NCBI GenBank assembly: GCA_903902345.1
Contig: CAIUUR010000184.1
Span: 1-36,815, forward strand
Length of the DNA: 36,815 nucleotides
From: an uncultured Geobacteraceae bacterium
GTDB lineage: Bacteria; Desulfobacterota; Desulfuromonadia; Geobacterales; CAIOGM01
Direction of reading: 5' to 3'
Position numbers and translations under genes: made by a program. Numbering within the stretch: the first letter of the stretch is position 1; every line of letters starts with the position of its first letter. Below, in pieces: positions 23,431 to 32,352 of this stretch. A model generated the notes under the pieces. The model had not been told where the DNA came from. It saw only the letters and a program-made list of their open reading frames with translations, and did not search any database.

Positions 23431-26400
23431 CTATTCCCCTGACGCCGGTTCCGGACAGAACGTGGAACCGCCATCCGGCGCGGCTTGATACTCCTCGTCC
23501 AGCCGCAGGGCGATCCCCCGGAGTTCCGCCAGTGCTTCGGTCAACCGGAGGATAAGCCGATCCACCTCACCCCGGTCTCCCTGCTTCAGGGCCGTTTCCA
23601 GTTCAGTTGCAATACGGGAAACCGTGACGGCCGACAGGTTGGCGGCAACCCCCTTCAGTCCATGGGCAATCTCTGCCGCCTGGTGGAGGTTCCCCGCGGC
23701 AACGGCCCCTCTGATTCCTGCGGCGTCGTCCCCGTGGAGTCTGACTAATGTATCGATTAGCTCCCGGAAGAACCCCTCATCACCGTCGACAGAGGCGATC
23801 CCTTTGGCCAGGTTCAGACCGGGGAGCTGTTTCGATAACGTTGCTACCTGCTCCTGGGGCGAACTCGCCGGCGTCCGGGGAACAGTGATCCCTTCTTCAT
23901 TCCCGGGGGGAGATGTCCAGCGGAGGAGCAGGGAGACCATCTCTTCCAGATCCATCGGTTTGGGCAGGAAGTCGTTGACTCCGGCGTCCAACGCCCTCTG
24001 CCGCTCGCCATGGAGCACTCCGGCGGTAAAGGCGATGACGGGGAGATTTGTCAGTCCCAGCTCCCGGCGGAGGAAGCGGGTGGCGGTGAGGCCGTCCATC
24101 ACCGGCATCTGGATGTCCATGAGAATGGCATCGAATCCCTGGGGGTTTTCCTGGAGAAAGTCCAGGGCCTGCCGGCCGTCGGCAGCCAGGGAGGTCGTTC
24201 CCCCCTCCCGCGATACTGCCCGGAACGCCAGATTCCGGTTGATCTCGTTGTCATCCGCCACGAGAAACCTTAGCCCCTTCAGGCGGTTTCCCCTGGGGGA
24301 GAATCCTCGGGAAAGATGCCCCGTACCCGCGGCGACGGCGGTAGCTCGCCCGAAGGGAAGTTCGAACCAGAAGCAGCTTCCTACCCCCTCCACACTCTCC
24401 ACGCCGATCTCCCCCCCCATCAGCTCCACCAGCCGTTTGCAGATGGAGAGTCCCAGCCCGGTTCCGCCAAAGCGCCTGGTGATGCTCCCGTCGGCTTGGA
24501 TGAATGGTTTGAACAGGGTGGGAAGAACCTCGGGAGCGATGCCGATGCCGCTGTCCTGGACCTGGAAGCGGAGGCGAACCCCGCTCCCGGTCTGCTCCCG
24601 CGGGATGATCCTGAGCAAAATCTCGCCACGTCGGGTGAATTTTACGGCGTTACCCAGCAGATTGAGCAGGATCTGTTCAAGTCTGAGGGGATCCCCCAGA
24701 AGGGGGCCTTGTACCTCAGCCGGAGCCTCCAGCCGGAGTTCCTGATCCTTGTCCCGGACCATTTCCCGGGTGATCCCGGTTATCTGATCCAGCAGTTCCA
24801 CCAGGTCGAAGGGGCGTTGTTCTATGGCCAGCTGACCGGCCTCAATCTTGGAGAAATCCAGGATGTCGTTGAGTATTCTCAGGAGAGAACGTCCCGACGA
24901 GCGGATCCGCTGCACCCTGTCGCGCTGATCGGGGGAGAGCTGCTCCGCCTCCAGCAGTTGCGTCAGTCCCAGGACGGCATTCATGGGGGTGCGGATCTCG
25001 TGGCTCATGTTGGAGAGGAAATCGCTCTTGGCCCGGTTGGCAGTATCGGCGGCCTCCCTTGCTTGCTGAAGCTCGCGCTCGTACCGTTTGCTCCTGGTGA
25101 TGTCGTGGGCTACATGCACGGTTTCCAGGTATTCACCCCGGACATCGAAGACCGGCGTGGTGCTGACCTGGAAATGACGCCCCAGGCGCTCCACCATAAT
25201 CTCTACCTCATGTCCCTTGTGATCCTGCAGGGTTTTGGCCTGTGGGCAGTTGACCGGACTTGTCCCGGCGCCATGCATGCAGACGCAGCAGTGGTCGTCA
25301 CTCAAATCAGCCAGAGAAATGACGCCCAGGACGTCCAGGGCTGCCTGGTTGATCCGGATGATGCGATAGTCGGCGTCCAGGATGAAGATAAGATCCGGCA
25401 TGGCGTCAAAGGTTCGTTTCCATTCATCATGGCTCCGGAGTAGTTCTCGTTCACTCTTCTTACGCAGGGAGATATCCCGGGCGATGGCGCAGTTCCGCTC
25501 CTCCGTCCCCAAGCGGACATAGTTGGCGACGACCTCCATCGGGATCAGGCGGCCGTCCTTGGTGCGATGTTCCGTCTCGAACTTCAGGGAACCACGTTTT
25601 CGGAGCTCGGGGAAATGCTGTCGCCAGATCTCGTCATTGTAGTGCGGATCAATGTCCGGAATGCTCATCCGGAGGAGCTCTTCCCGTGTGTATCCCAGGG
25701 TGCTGCACACCGCCGGATTGACATCCACGATGCGGGCGTCCGGTGTTATCCAGTAGATTTCATCGCTGGCCGCCTCCAGGCTGACTCGCGTCATGCGAAG
25801 TTCGTCTTCGATCCGCTTCCTCTCGGTGATATTTTCATGGGAGATCACCAGTCGGATCGGTCCCTCTCCGGCAACGTGGGTTACCCGGCCATGGAACCAG
25901 CGCTGTTCCGACGGAGAATGGCAGGCGTACTCCTGCTCATAACCGGCACTCTCTCCGGTAAGGACGGAGTTGATCCCCCGGGCAAAAAGCCGGGCGCTCT
26001 CCCCCCCGTCCCCCTGGGCGTTGGCGCAGATTCGGGTGTAGTTGGCGCCGACGCCATACTTGTCCGGTATGGGGGGATTGGCGTCGGCGAACTCTCGCCA
26101 CCTCCGGTTGACCGCCAGGATCATCCCCCCGGCGTCCAGGACGCAGATCTCCGAGGGGAGGGCGTCCAGGGTCGTCCGGGTCAAATCTTCCGACGAGCGG
26201 AGCGCCTCCTCCACCCGTTTGCGTTGGGTGATGTCCCGGGTGATTCCTCGCATCCCCCCGTACTCGCCGGAGGGGGTGAAGAGGGGGACCCCGCTGAACT
26301 CTCCCACGACCAGTCGTCCCTCCTTGTGCATGATCCGGTATTCCAGGGCGGAAAAGGGCCGGCGGGCGGCCGCAACCGTCAGGAACTCCCCGCCGCAGTG

Positions 26401-26898
26401 GGTGGTGTCATCCTCGGGGACCAGTTCCAGCGGGGAGAGGCCGAGGAACTCGGCGGGAGGGTAGCCGGTCAACTCCTGGAACGTGGGACTGAGGTAGGTG
26501 AAGCGTCCCTGCTCGTCCACCTCCCAGAGGGAGTCACTGGTTCTTTCCACCAGGGCGCGGTACTTTGCCTCGCTCTCTTGCAGCCGTTCATTTTGCTGCA
26601 GCAGGAGCTGGTGCTCTTTTTTGAGGGTACGTTGCGCCGCCAGCAGGCGGAGTGTCAGAGCAAGGAGGAGCCCCATGGCCACTGCCCCCCCCGCCATTTG
26701 TTGCGGGTAGCGGTCCAGCAGTTCCTGCCGACCGGAGTGTGATGGAGAGAGGGGTGCTCCCCCTCCGTTGCCGGTGGGTACGCCGATGCTAACCGGCTCC
26801 ATACCACCTGCCGGCGGCGAAAGCTGCAGGATCACTCCCAGGAAAACCACCAGCAGGGTTCCTTGAAGGACGCGGTTGTTTCGCTCATGTTTCTGCAT
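23431..26898 (-). CDS. Hybrid sensor histidine kinase (4 PAS, HisKA, HATPase, receiver, HPt)
   Basis: A 1155-residue membrane protein. Two membrane segments (about 10-28 and 65-87) frame a short outer loop. Four PAS domains follow (about 109-228, 236-363, 370-483, 490-608), then HisKA with H633 (NMSHEIRTPMNAVLG), HATPase (733-850, GIGIAPE and GTGLGL), a receiver (876-993, D928 in AILMDIQMPVMDG) and a C-terminal HPt domain with H1079 (AHGLKGVAANL). The full phosphorelay His-Asp-His is therefore in one chain. PAS4 contains a Cys-rich stretch (HCCVCMHG...NCPQ) that could bind metal or haem. The ATG at 26898 follows AAGGA and is preferred to a GTG 36 bases upstream. The final acceptor might be the receiver protein at 16442 or 19316. 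Confidence 0.93.
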   Translation of the reverse strand: MQKHERNNRVLQGTLLVVFLGVILQLSPPAGGMEPVSIGVPTGNGGGAPLSPSHSGRQELLDRYPQQMAGGAVAMGLLLALTLRLLAAQRTLKKEHQLLLQQNERLQESEAKYRALVERTSDSLWEVDEQGRFTYLSPTFQELTGYPPAEFLGLSPLELVPEDDTTHCGGEFLTVAAARRPFSALEYRIMHKEGRLVVGEFSGVPLFTPSGEYGGMRGITRDITQRKRVEEALRSSEDLTRTTLDALPSEICVLDAGGMILAVNRRWREFADANPPIPDKYGVGANYTRICANAQGDGGESARLFARGINSVLTGESAGYEQEYACHSPSEQRWFHGRVTHVAGEGPIRLVISHENITERKRIEDELRMTRVSLEAASDEIYWITPDARIVDVNPAVCSTLGYTREELLRMSIPDIDPHYNDEIWRQHFPELRKRGSLKFETEHRTKDGRLIPMEVVANYVRLGTEERNCAIARDISLRKKSERELLRSHDEWKRTFDAMPDLIFILDADYRIIRINQAALDVLGVISLADLSDDHCCVCMHGAGTSPVNCPQAKTLQDHKGHEVEIMVERLGRHFQVSTTPVFDVRGEYLETVHVAHDITRSKRYERELQQAREAADTANRAKSDFLSNMSHEIRTPMNAVLGLTQLLEAEQLSPDQRDRVQRIRSSGRSLLRILNDILDFSKIEAGQLAIEQRPFDLVELLDQITGITREMVRDKDQELRLEAPAEVQGPLLGDPLRLEQILLNLLGNAVKFTRRGEILLRIIPREQTGSGVRLRFQVQDSGIGIAPEVLPTLFKPFIQADGSITRRFGGTGLGLSICKRLVELMGGEIGVESVEGVGSCFWFELPFGRATAVAAGTGHLSRGFSPRGNRLKGLRFLVADDNEINRNLAFRAVSREGGTTSLAADGRQALDFLQENPQGFDAILMDIQMPVMDGLTATRFLRRELGLTNLPVIAFTAGVLHGERQRALDAGVNDFLPKPMDLEEMVSLLLRWTSPPGNEEGITVPRTPASSPQEQVATLSKQLPGLNLAKGIASVDGDEGFFRELIDTLVRLHGDDAAGIRGAVAAGNLHQAAEIAHGLKGVAANLSAVTVSRIATELETALKQGDRGEVDRLILRLTEALAELRGIALRLDEEYQAAPDGGSTFCPEPASGE

Positions 26899-27030
26899 GA
26901 TTTGACGGTCCTTAGTGCGTGCAATAAAAGCCACGGAGCCGATCGCACGTTATACCCCATAGTTATGACTTACTCCTCTCCCTGTAAAATTGCAATGGAA
27001 ATGGCGTTTTGACGGGGAGATAGGCCGACT

Positions 27031-27588
27031 TCACCTGCCCAGCGAACCGATTTTATTGCTACTCTGTAATAAAAATTCAAGTGGGAGAGGGGCCTGGCAC
27101 ACCCTGGAAGGCGTCACCCCCCATGCCGCCAACTCACGCAGTACTCCATCCAGAAGTTTCTCCACTTGCGCCGAAACCGTTGGCGTCAACGTTGTCCCCA
27201 TGCTTATCTCCTCCGGTTGAACCCCCAGCAGAATCATTTCATCCGGAGCAAATCCCCGCAATCCCGCCACGAGGAGAAAGTCCTGAAGCCCCGCCTGATG
27301 GGGGGAGAGGATGGTCCGGAAGGTGATGTTGAGCTCCTCTCCCGTCAGGCGGACGAGGGTCCCCGGAGGGCCGCCGGTCTCGACGGCATCCACAATGACC
27401 AGCCGCCGGACCCCCTCAAGGTGGGGGAGGAGATCCAGCCCCAGAGTTCCGCCATCAATGAGTTCTACATTTTCAGGGAAACGATACCGTTCCTGGAGAA
27501 GGTGGATGATCCGGACACCGACCCCATCGTCGGTCATGATGAGATTGCCGATGCCGAGAATCAGGATGTGGGGGGATGCTGGAGCCAT
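27031..27588 (-). CDS. [NiFe] hydrogenase maturation protease (HybD/HyaD family)
   Basis: A 185-residue endopeptidase that removes the C-terminal tail of the large subunit after nickel insertion. It shows GIGNLIMTDDGVGVR, VDAVE and SPHQAG. The nickel-sensing residues of E. coli HybD (E16, D62, H93) map to D21, D67 and H97, the first being a conservative Glu-to-Asp change. The ATG at 27588 follows AGGAG. It is the last gene of the hydrogenase operon, after the cytochrome gene. Its substrate is most likely the 15-residue tail of the large subunit encoded at 29520-31157. Confidence 0.93.
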   Translation of the reverse strand: MAPASPHILILGIGNLIMTDDGVGVRIIHLLQERYRFPENVELIDGGTLGLDLLPHLEGVRRLVIVDAVETGGPPGTLVRLTGEELNITFRTILSPHQAGLQDFLLVAGLRGFAPDEMILLGVQPEEISMGTTLTPTVSAQVEKLLDGVLRELAAWGVTPSRVCQAPLPLEFLLQSSNKIGSLGR

Positions 27589-27616
27589 GGCGTTTTCTCC
27601 TGAATTGACGAAATGT

Positions 27617-27643
27617 GAAGGGAAGCCCTGCGGGCTTCCCTTC
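27617..27643. terminator. Perfect 12-bp hairpin between cytochrome and protease genes
   Basis: GAAGGGAAGCCC and GGGCTTCCCTTC pair perfectly around a 3-base loop. There is no long T-run on the minus strand, so it may be a weak terminator or mRNA-stability element reducing protease expression relative to the structural genes. Confidence 0.7.
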
Positions 27644-27691
27644 TTTGCTGTGGATGAACTTTTTTTGTTCACTGTCGCCCTGTCCGTGGTC

Positions 27692-29491
27692 CTACGGCGT
27701 CCACTGTCCCGCAAGAGGTGTGGTATAGGGGGTGGAGGCGTGGCAGTTGGTGCAACTGTCATACTTGGCCGGTTTCAGGGTCGGGAAGGTTACCCCCGTG
27801 GAGGTGATGGCCAATGATATGGGTGCGGTCACGATGGCGGCTTTCCCGTCGGTGACCGTGGCAGTGAAGAGGTACTTCCCGCGGGAGGTGGGCGTCCCGG
27901 AGATTACCCCGGCAGAGGTTACGGTGAGCCCCGGCGGCAGGATGCCGGCGGTCTTCCAGGTATACGGGGACTGACCGCCGTACGCCAGGAGCTTGTTGGT
28001 ATACGGGGTGTCCACCGCTCCTGCGGTGAGGGTGGCGCCGGTTATGGTCAATGGGGCGGTCCTGGCCACGACCACGGTAAGAATACGGGTGGCGCTGGCG
28101 GAAGAAGCGTCCGCCACTCGCACCGTGAAGCTGTAGGTCCCGAGAGCGGTGGGGGTCCCGGAGAGAAGGCCGGTGGTGTAGAGGCCGATTCCCGGGGGGA
28201 GGGCGCCGCTGTAACTCCAGCTGTAGGGAGCAGTCCCCCCGCCGGCGACCAGGGTCTGACCATAGGGACCCTGCATGACAGCCACGGGAAGAGTTGTGGT
28301 GGTGACCGTCAGTGAGGTTACCAATCCACCGAGATAGGTGGCGATGGCCTGCATCTGTGTCGCCACCAGCGAGATGCTGCTGTGAATTGCCAGGCTCAGG
28401 GCCGTCTGGATCTGGGCGAGGGTACGCCCTGAGAGACCTGTTGCCGTATGGCAGGCGACACAATTGCTACTGAAGAGCGTAGCGCCGTCGGTGGAGGAGG
28501 CGGTGGCCGAGATCGTGATCGTGACGGTGGCCGTGGCCGTTGCCTTGGTGGCCGCGGAGTCGGTAACCTGGAGTGTCACCATGGTGGTTGTTGCCGCCGT
28601 GGGGGTACCGCTGATAACCCCGGCGCTGCTGAGAGTCAGCCCTGACGGGAGCGTCCCCGAGGAAAGTGCCCAGGTATAGGGTGCGGTCCCTCCGGTGGCG
28701 GCCAGGGTTTGGCTGTAGGCGGTGCCGACGACTCCGGTTGCCGGGGAAGCCGTGGCGATGGCCAGGGCCGTTGAGGTGGAAGCCAGGTAGGTGGCCAGAG
28801 CCGTGAAGTCGGCGGTCGTCAGTGACGCGGCGAAACTGCTGTGGTTGGAGACCGCCGTCATGGCTGTCTGGATCTGGGCGGCCGTTCTGCCGCTCAGGTT
28901 TGCCTGGGTGTGGCATTTGGCGCAGTAGGTGGTGAAGAGCGTGGCGCCGGTGGTCGTGGAGCCGGCGGCGGAGACCGTGACGGAGAGCGTCGCCGTGGCC
29001 GTCGCCTTAATGGTGGCGGAGTCGGTGGCCTGGAACGTCACGCTGGCGGTGGTGGCGGCGGTGGGGGTCCCGCTGATGACCCCGGCGCTGCTGAGAGCCA
29101 GTCCTGCCGGGAGCGTACCAGCAGAGACGGCCCAGGTGTAAGGTGAGGCGCCGCCGGACGCGGCCAGGGTTTGGCTGTAGGCCGTTCCCACGGTCCCACC
29201 CGTCAGGGAAGCCGTGGAGATGGCCAGGGTGGTAGTGGTTGAAGCCAGGTAGGTGGCAAGGGCCGTGTAGTCGGCAGCCACCAATGACGATGCGAAACTA
29301 CTGTGGTTGGAGACCGCCGTCATGGCTGTCTGGATCTGGGCGGCCGTTCTGCCGCTCAGGTTTGCCTGGGTGTGGCATTTGACGCAGTAGGTGGTGAAGA
29401 GTGTGGCGCCGTCGGCGGCTACGGCCAGGGTCGGTAGCGCCAGCACCATGAGGAACATGGTGCTGCGGATGAGCTGTATCAACGATTTCAT
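27692..29491 (-). CDS. Exported multihaem cytochrome c with Ig-like (He_PIG) repeats
   Basis: A 599-residue protein with a signal peptide ([15 protein letters not shown]) and four haem-binding motifs: CVKCH (36-40), CAKCH (190-194), CVACH (344-348) and CTNCH (580-584). The first three stand at an exact 154-residue period. Between them lie Ig-like putative domains of the He_PIG type ([15 protein letters not shown]...[18 protein letters not shown]), four in all, two of them in tandem after the third haem module. The ATG at 29491 follows AGGAGG; 28 bases separate it from the hydrogenase large-subunit stop. Its place in the operon suggests that it takes electrons from the hydrogenase in the periplasm or at the cell surface, which is an inference. 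Confidence 0.9.
   Translation of the reverse strand: MKSLIQLIRSTMFLMVLALPTLAVAADGATLFTTYCVKCHTQANLSGRTAAQIQTAMTAVSNHSSFASSLVAADYTALATYLASTTTTLAISTASLTGGTVGTAYSQTLAASGGASPYTWAVSAGTLPAGLALSSAGVISGTPTAATTASVTFQATDSATIKATATATLSVTVSAAGSTTTGATLFTTYCAKCHTQANLSGRTAAQIQTAMTAVSNHSSFAASLTTADFTALATYLASTSTALAIATASPATGVVGTAYSQTLAATGGTAPYTWALSSGTLPSGLTLSSAGVISGTPTAATTTMVTLQVTDSAATKATATATVTITISATASSTDGATLFSSNCVACHTATGLSGRTLAQIQTALSLAIHSSISLVATQMQAIATYLGGLVTSLTVTTTTLPVAVMQGPYGQTLVAGGGTAPYSWSYSGALPPGIGLYTTGLLSGTPTALGTYSFTVRVADASSASATRILTVVVARTAPLTITGATLTAGAVDTPYTNKLLAYGGQSPYTWKTAGILPPGLTVTSAGVISGTPTSRGKYLFTATVTDGKAAIVTAPISLAITSTGVTFPTLKPAKYDSCTNCHASTPYTTPLAGQWTP
28841..29400. repeat. 462-bp direct repeat within the cytochrome gene
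   Basis: A stretch of about 100 bases at 28841 onward recurs almost unchanged at 29303, giving a 462-bp period equal to 154 codons. The high DNA identity around the haem modules points to recent duplication or ongoing gene conversion. Confidence 0.8.
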
Positions 29492-29519
29492 GGATATCCT
29501 CCTGTCATCGGATTCCGGA

Positions 29520-31157
29520 TTAACGGATAGTGATGTCGACGGCGTCGCCGCCCGCTGGATCGAAGAGATGGACGGCGCAGGCGAGGCAGGGGTCGAAGGA
29601 GTGGACGACCCGCAGGATCTCCAGCGGTTTGGTCTGATCCGCCACCGGGGTATCCACCAGCGCCTGTTCCACCGGTCCGGCCACGCCGTTGGCGTCACGA
29701 GGACCGAAGTTCCAGGTGGAAGGAACCACCATCTGGTAGTTGGTGATCTTTCCTCCGGAATAGGTCACCCAGTGTCCCAGGGCGCCGCGGGGAGCCTCGG
29801 AGAGAGCCACCCCGCTGCCGCCGGAGGTCATGGTGAAACTCTTTTTGTTGGTGAGATCACCCGAGTTGAGCCGGGCCAGGAGGGAACTGTTCCACCCGGG
29901 AAGGGCGTCGGCAATGACCTTGGTTTCGATTGCCCGCGCGGCGGTGCGACCGATGGTGGAGTACATCTGGGCCAGGGTGAGACCGGTGCTCTTGAGGAAG
30001 GCGTTCACTGCCGACACCATGGTCGGCATATTTTTACCGTAACCGACCATGACCCGGGCCAGAGGGCCGACCTCCATGGGCTGCCCCTGGTACCGGGGAG
30101 CCTTGAGCCAACTGTATTTCGAGGAGAGGTTAATTCCGGAATAGGCGGGAATGGCTTCACCCACGGTTGGGTTGAGTGCATCGCTCCCATCGTACCAGCT
30201 CCGGGCCACATGCTCGGTGATGTTGGCCACGTCCACCGGCTGTACCTGAGTCGTGGCTTGATTGAAGATCGCGCCACGGGGGAAGAAGGGGCTGCCTGTC
30301 CCGCTGCTGGAGAGGGGGAACTCCCCGAAGGAGAGGAGATTGGCGGTATCACCGATCCCGGCGTACCCCTTGTAGACGGTGGCGATGGCGGTGGTATCGG
30401 GGAGATAGTAGGTCGTGACGAAATCCTTGGCGGCGGTGAGGAGCGTGGCCACCTCGTTCAACCGTGCCGCGGTGAAATCAAGCTTGAGGGAAACTCCGCC
30501 GATGAGCATCCCCTGGGGATGGGGGTTCTTCCCTCCCAGGATCGCATGGATTTTGGCCACTTTCCCCTGGAAATTGAGGGCTTCCAGATAATTGGCCATG
30601 AAGACAAGACTCTGTTCCGCGGAGAGGAGGTACCCGGAATGTCCCCAGTAGCCGTTGGCGAAGGGGCCAAGTTGGCCGCTGTTCACGAAGGTGGTGAGTT
30701 TCTGCTTCACCGCGGTAAAGTAGGCGGCGTTCCGGGTGCGGGTTGGCGATATCTGTTTGTCCACCGTCACGGTTTTTGCCGGATCGGCCAGGATGGCCTT
30801 GGTGATGTCCACCCAGTCCAGCAGGTGGAGGGTGTAGAAATGGACGATGTGGTCGTGGATGTACTGGGATCCCATGAGGAGGTTACGGATTATCCGGGCG
30901 TTCTCGGGAACCGTCAGGTTGAGAGAGTTTTCCACACTCTGGATGGAGGCGATCCCCTGGACGTAGGTGCAGATACCACAAACCCGTTGCGTGATCATCC
31001 AGGCGTCCAGCGGGTCACGGTTCTGAAGAATCGCCTCCACACCCCGATACAGGGTGCCGGTGCTCCAGGCGTTGCTCACCTTGCCGCTCGTAACCTCCGT
31101 TTCCAGTCGCATGTGCCCCTCGATGCGGGTTACCGGGTCGAGTACTATGTTTGCCAT
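29520..31157 (-). CDS. [NiFe] hydrogenase large subunit (group 1, periplasmic)
   Basis: A 545-residue catalytic subunit. Nickel ligands are C60 and C63 ([10 protein letters not shown]) and C524 and C527 (DPCLACAVH). The N-terminal signature DPVTRIEGH is intact. The C-terminal His530 is followed by a 15-residue extension ([15 protein letters not shown]), the expected substrate of the maturation protease downstream. In the first motif the usual His (CGxCTxxH) is Gln67, encoded CAG. The subunit has no signal of its own and would be exported with the small subunit. It lies 51 bases after the small-subunit stop. Confidence 0.95.
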   Translation of the reverse strand: MANIVLDPVTRIEGHMRLETEVTSGKVSNAWSTGTLYRGVEAILQNRDPLDAWMITQRVCGICTYVQGIASIQSVENSLNLTVPENARIIRNLLMGSQYIHDHIVHFYTLHLLDWVDITKAILADPAKTVTVDKQISPTRTRNAAYFTAVKQKLTTFVNSGQLGPFANGYWGHSGYLLSAEQSLVFMANYLEALNFQGKVAKIHAILGGKNPHPQGMLIGGVSLKLDFTAARLNEVATLLTAAKDFVTTYYLPDTTAIATVYKGYAGIGDTANLLSFGEFPLSSSGTGSPFFPRGAIFNQATTQVQPVDVANITEHVARSWYDGSDALNPTVGEAIPAYSGINLSSKYSWLKAPRYQGQPMEVGPLARVMVGYGKNMPTMVSAVNAFLKSTGLTLAQMYSTIGRTAARAIETKVIADALPGWNSSLLARLNSGDLTNKKSFTMTSGGSGVALSEAPRGALGHWVTYSGGKITNYQMVVPSTWNFGPRDANGVAGPVEQALVDTPVADQTKPLEILRVVHSFDPCLACAVHLFDPAGGDAVDITIR

Positions 31158-31208
31158 GATATGGTTCTCCTTTTTGTGCGTCTAACGGAAATGTTTTTCG
31201 GAGTATGG

Positions 31209-32117
31209 TCAGGAACCGCCGCTGTAATCGTAGAAATTCCCCTTGTCGAAGAAATCCGGCATGCTGCAGCCGTAGCAGGGAGCATCGGCTTGTACCGGCC
31301 AGCTTGCCGCTTCGTTGAATTTCACCGATGGGCAGTTGTTGTAGGTCAGCGTGCCGCGGCAGCCGTATCCCTTCAGGCAGTTTGCGGTCCCCACGCGGGA
31401 ACAGGCGCTGTGGACGGTATTCCCGTAGGCGAAAACCGGGCGCCCCAGGCTGTCCAGTTCCGGGAAGGTCCCGGACAGGAGATAATTGGTGATGGTGGCC
31501 ACCAGGGTCACCGGATTGGGAGGGCAACCGGCAATGTTGATGGTGGGGAATCCCCCCAGGGCGCCGTGGACGCTGGTGGCGCCGGTCTCGTTGCCGGCCG
31601 CTCCCGGCATGCCGCCGAAGGAAGCGCAGGTCCCCAGGGAGATGACCGCCTTGGCTTTGGAGCAGACTTCCTGGGCGATCTGGAGCATGGTCTTGTTGCC
31701 GATCATGCCGTAGACCCCATTCTCCGCAGTGGGGATGGCCCCCTCGCAGATGCAGATAAATTGTCCCGCGTACTGGGTGAGCGCATTCTTCAGGCGGGAG
31801 GTGGCGGCATCCCCCGAGGCGGCCATAAGGCATTCATGGTACTCCACCGAGAGTGTTCCCAGGATGATGTCGGAGACCAGGGGGTTGGACGAACGGAGGA
31901 ACGACTCGGTGCATCCGGTGCATGAGGCGAAATGCAGCCAGACGATGGGGGGGCGGGGCGCGGTGAGGGCGTGGGCCACCTTGGGGATGAATGAGGCGTC
32001 CAATCCCAGGGCTGCGGTCACCACTCCGCAATACTTCAGGAAGTCACGTCGGGAAACCCCTTTTCTCCCTGAAAAATCCAGCTCCAGTGATGATGGTTCT
32101 ACGGTTTCTTCTTCCAT
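31209..32117 (-). CDS. [NiFe] hydrogenase small subunit, Tat-exported
   Basis: A 302-residue Fe-S subunit. The Tat signal SRRDFLK is at 22-28 with a hydrophobic stretch and AHA cleavage site (about 50). Proximal cluster ligands are C66, C69 (CTGC), C164 and C198. The medial cluster uses C262, C281 and C284. The distal cluster uses H236, C239, C247 and C253. CTGC rather than CTCC means the extra Cys of O2-tolerant enzymes is absent. The C239-C247 spacing is 8 residues, while Desulfovibrio-type enzymes have about 25. There is no C-terminal membrane anchor, so the enzyme should be soluble in the periplasm. Additional Cys occur at 96, 122 and 124. The start follows AGGAGG. Confidence 0.94.
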   Translation of the reverse strand: MEEETVEPSSLELDFSGRKGVSRRDFLKYCGVVTAALGLDASFIPKVAHALTAPRPPIVWLHFASCTGCTESFLRSSNPLVSDIILGTLSVEYHECLMAASGDAATSRLKNALTQYAGQFICICEGAIPTAENGVYGMIGNKTMLQIAQEVCSKAKAVISLGTCASFGGMPGAAGNETGATSVHGALGGFPTINIAGCPPNPVTLVATITNYLLSGTFPELDSLGRPVFAYGNTVHSACSRVGTANCLKGYGCRGTLTYNNCPSVKFNEAASWPVQADAPCYGCSMPDFFDKGNFYDYSGGS

Positions 32118-32200
32118 GTTGCTCCTCCTTGGTGGCGATACCTGCGTGGTAAGATTCGGTATCCGGCTTGAGACGGTGACCCGATCCTACGCCCCTTTTT

Positions 32201-32250
32201 CGTAAAGTAGTGTCAGGAGCTGTCAGAAAGTGTAAGGATTTGTTTATGAT
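32201..32250. promoter_or_regulatory. Five 10-bp-phased direct repeats upstream of the hydrogenase operon
   Basis: Consecutive decamers begin CGTAAAG, TGTCAGG, TGTCAGA, TGTAAGG and TGTTTAT at 32201, 32211, 32221, 32231 and 32241. Exact 10-bp spacing puts them on one face of the helix, as for OmpR/PhoB-type regulators. They lie about 85 bases before the small-subunit start. Confidence 0.5.
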
Positions 32251-32270
32251 GACAAATCTTAACTGTTCCC

Positions 32271-32312
32271 GGCAAAACTTTACACACGTTTGCCGCGGGG
32301 TGCGGTTATACT
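32271..32312 (+). promoter_or_regulatory. Promoter with 24-bp inverted repeat before the NikM-like gene
   Basis: GGCAAA (32271-32276) and TTTGCC (32289-32294) form an inverted repeat with a 12-base centre. It covers the -35 region of a promoter whose -10 is TATACT (32307-32312). A small perfect hairpin CCTCAC-GGAA-GTGAGG (32313-32328) follows in the leader. The layout suggests a repressor site; the regulator is unknown. Confidence 0.45.
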
Positions 32313-32352
32313 CCTCACGGAAGTGAGGAAACCAGAGAGAAGGAGATAACCC

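Noticed and set aside
29391-31925. 844-residue open frame on the plus strand opposite the hydrogenase genes
   Set aside because: It runs antisense to well-conserved hydrogenase genes, its translation has no recognisable motifs, and long mirror frames are expected in high-GC coding DNA.
31209-32117. O2-tolerant hydrogenase with a six-Cys proximal cluster
   Set aside because: The sequence is CTGC, not CTCC, and the second extra Cys position after GTC is Gly, so the standard cluster is expected.
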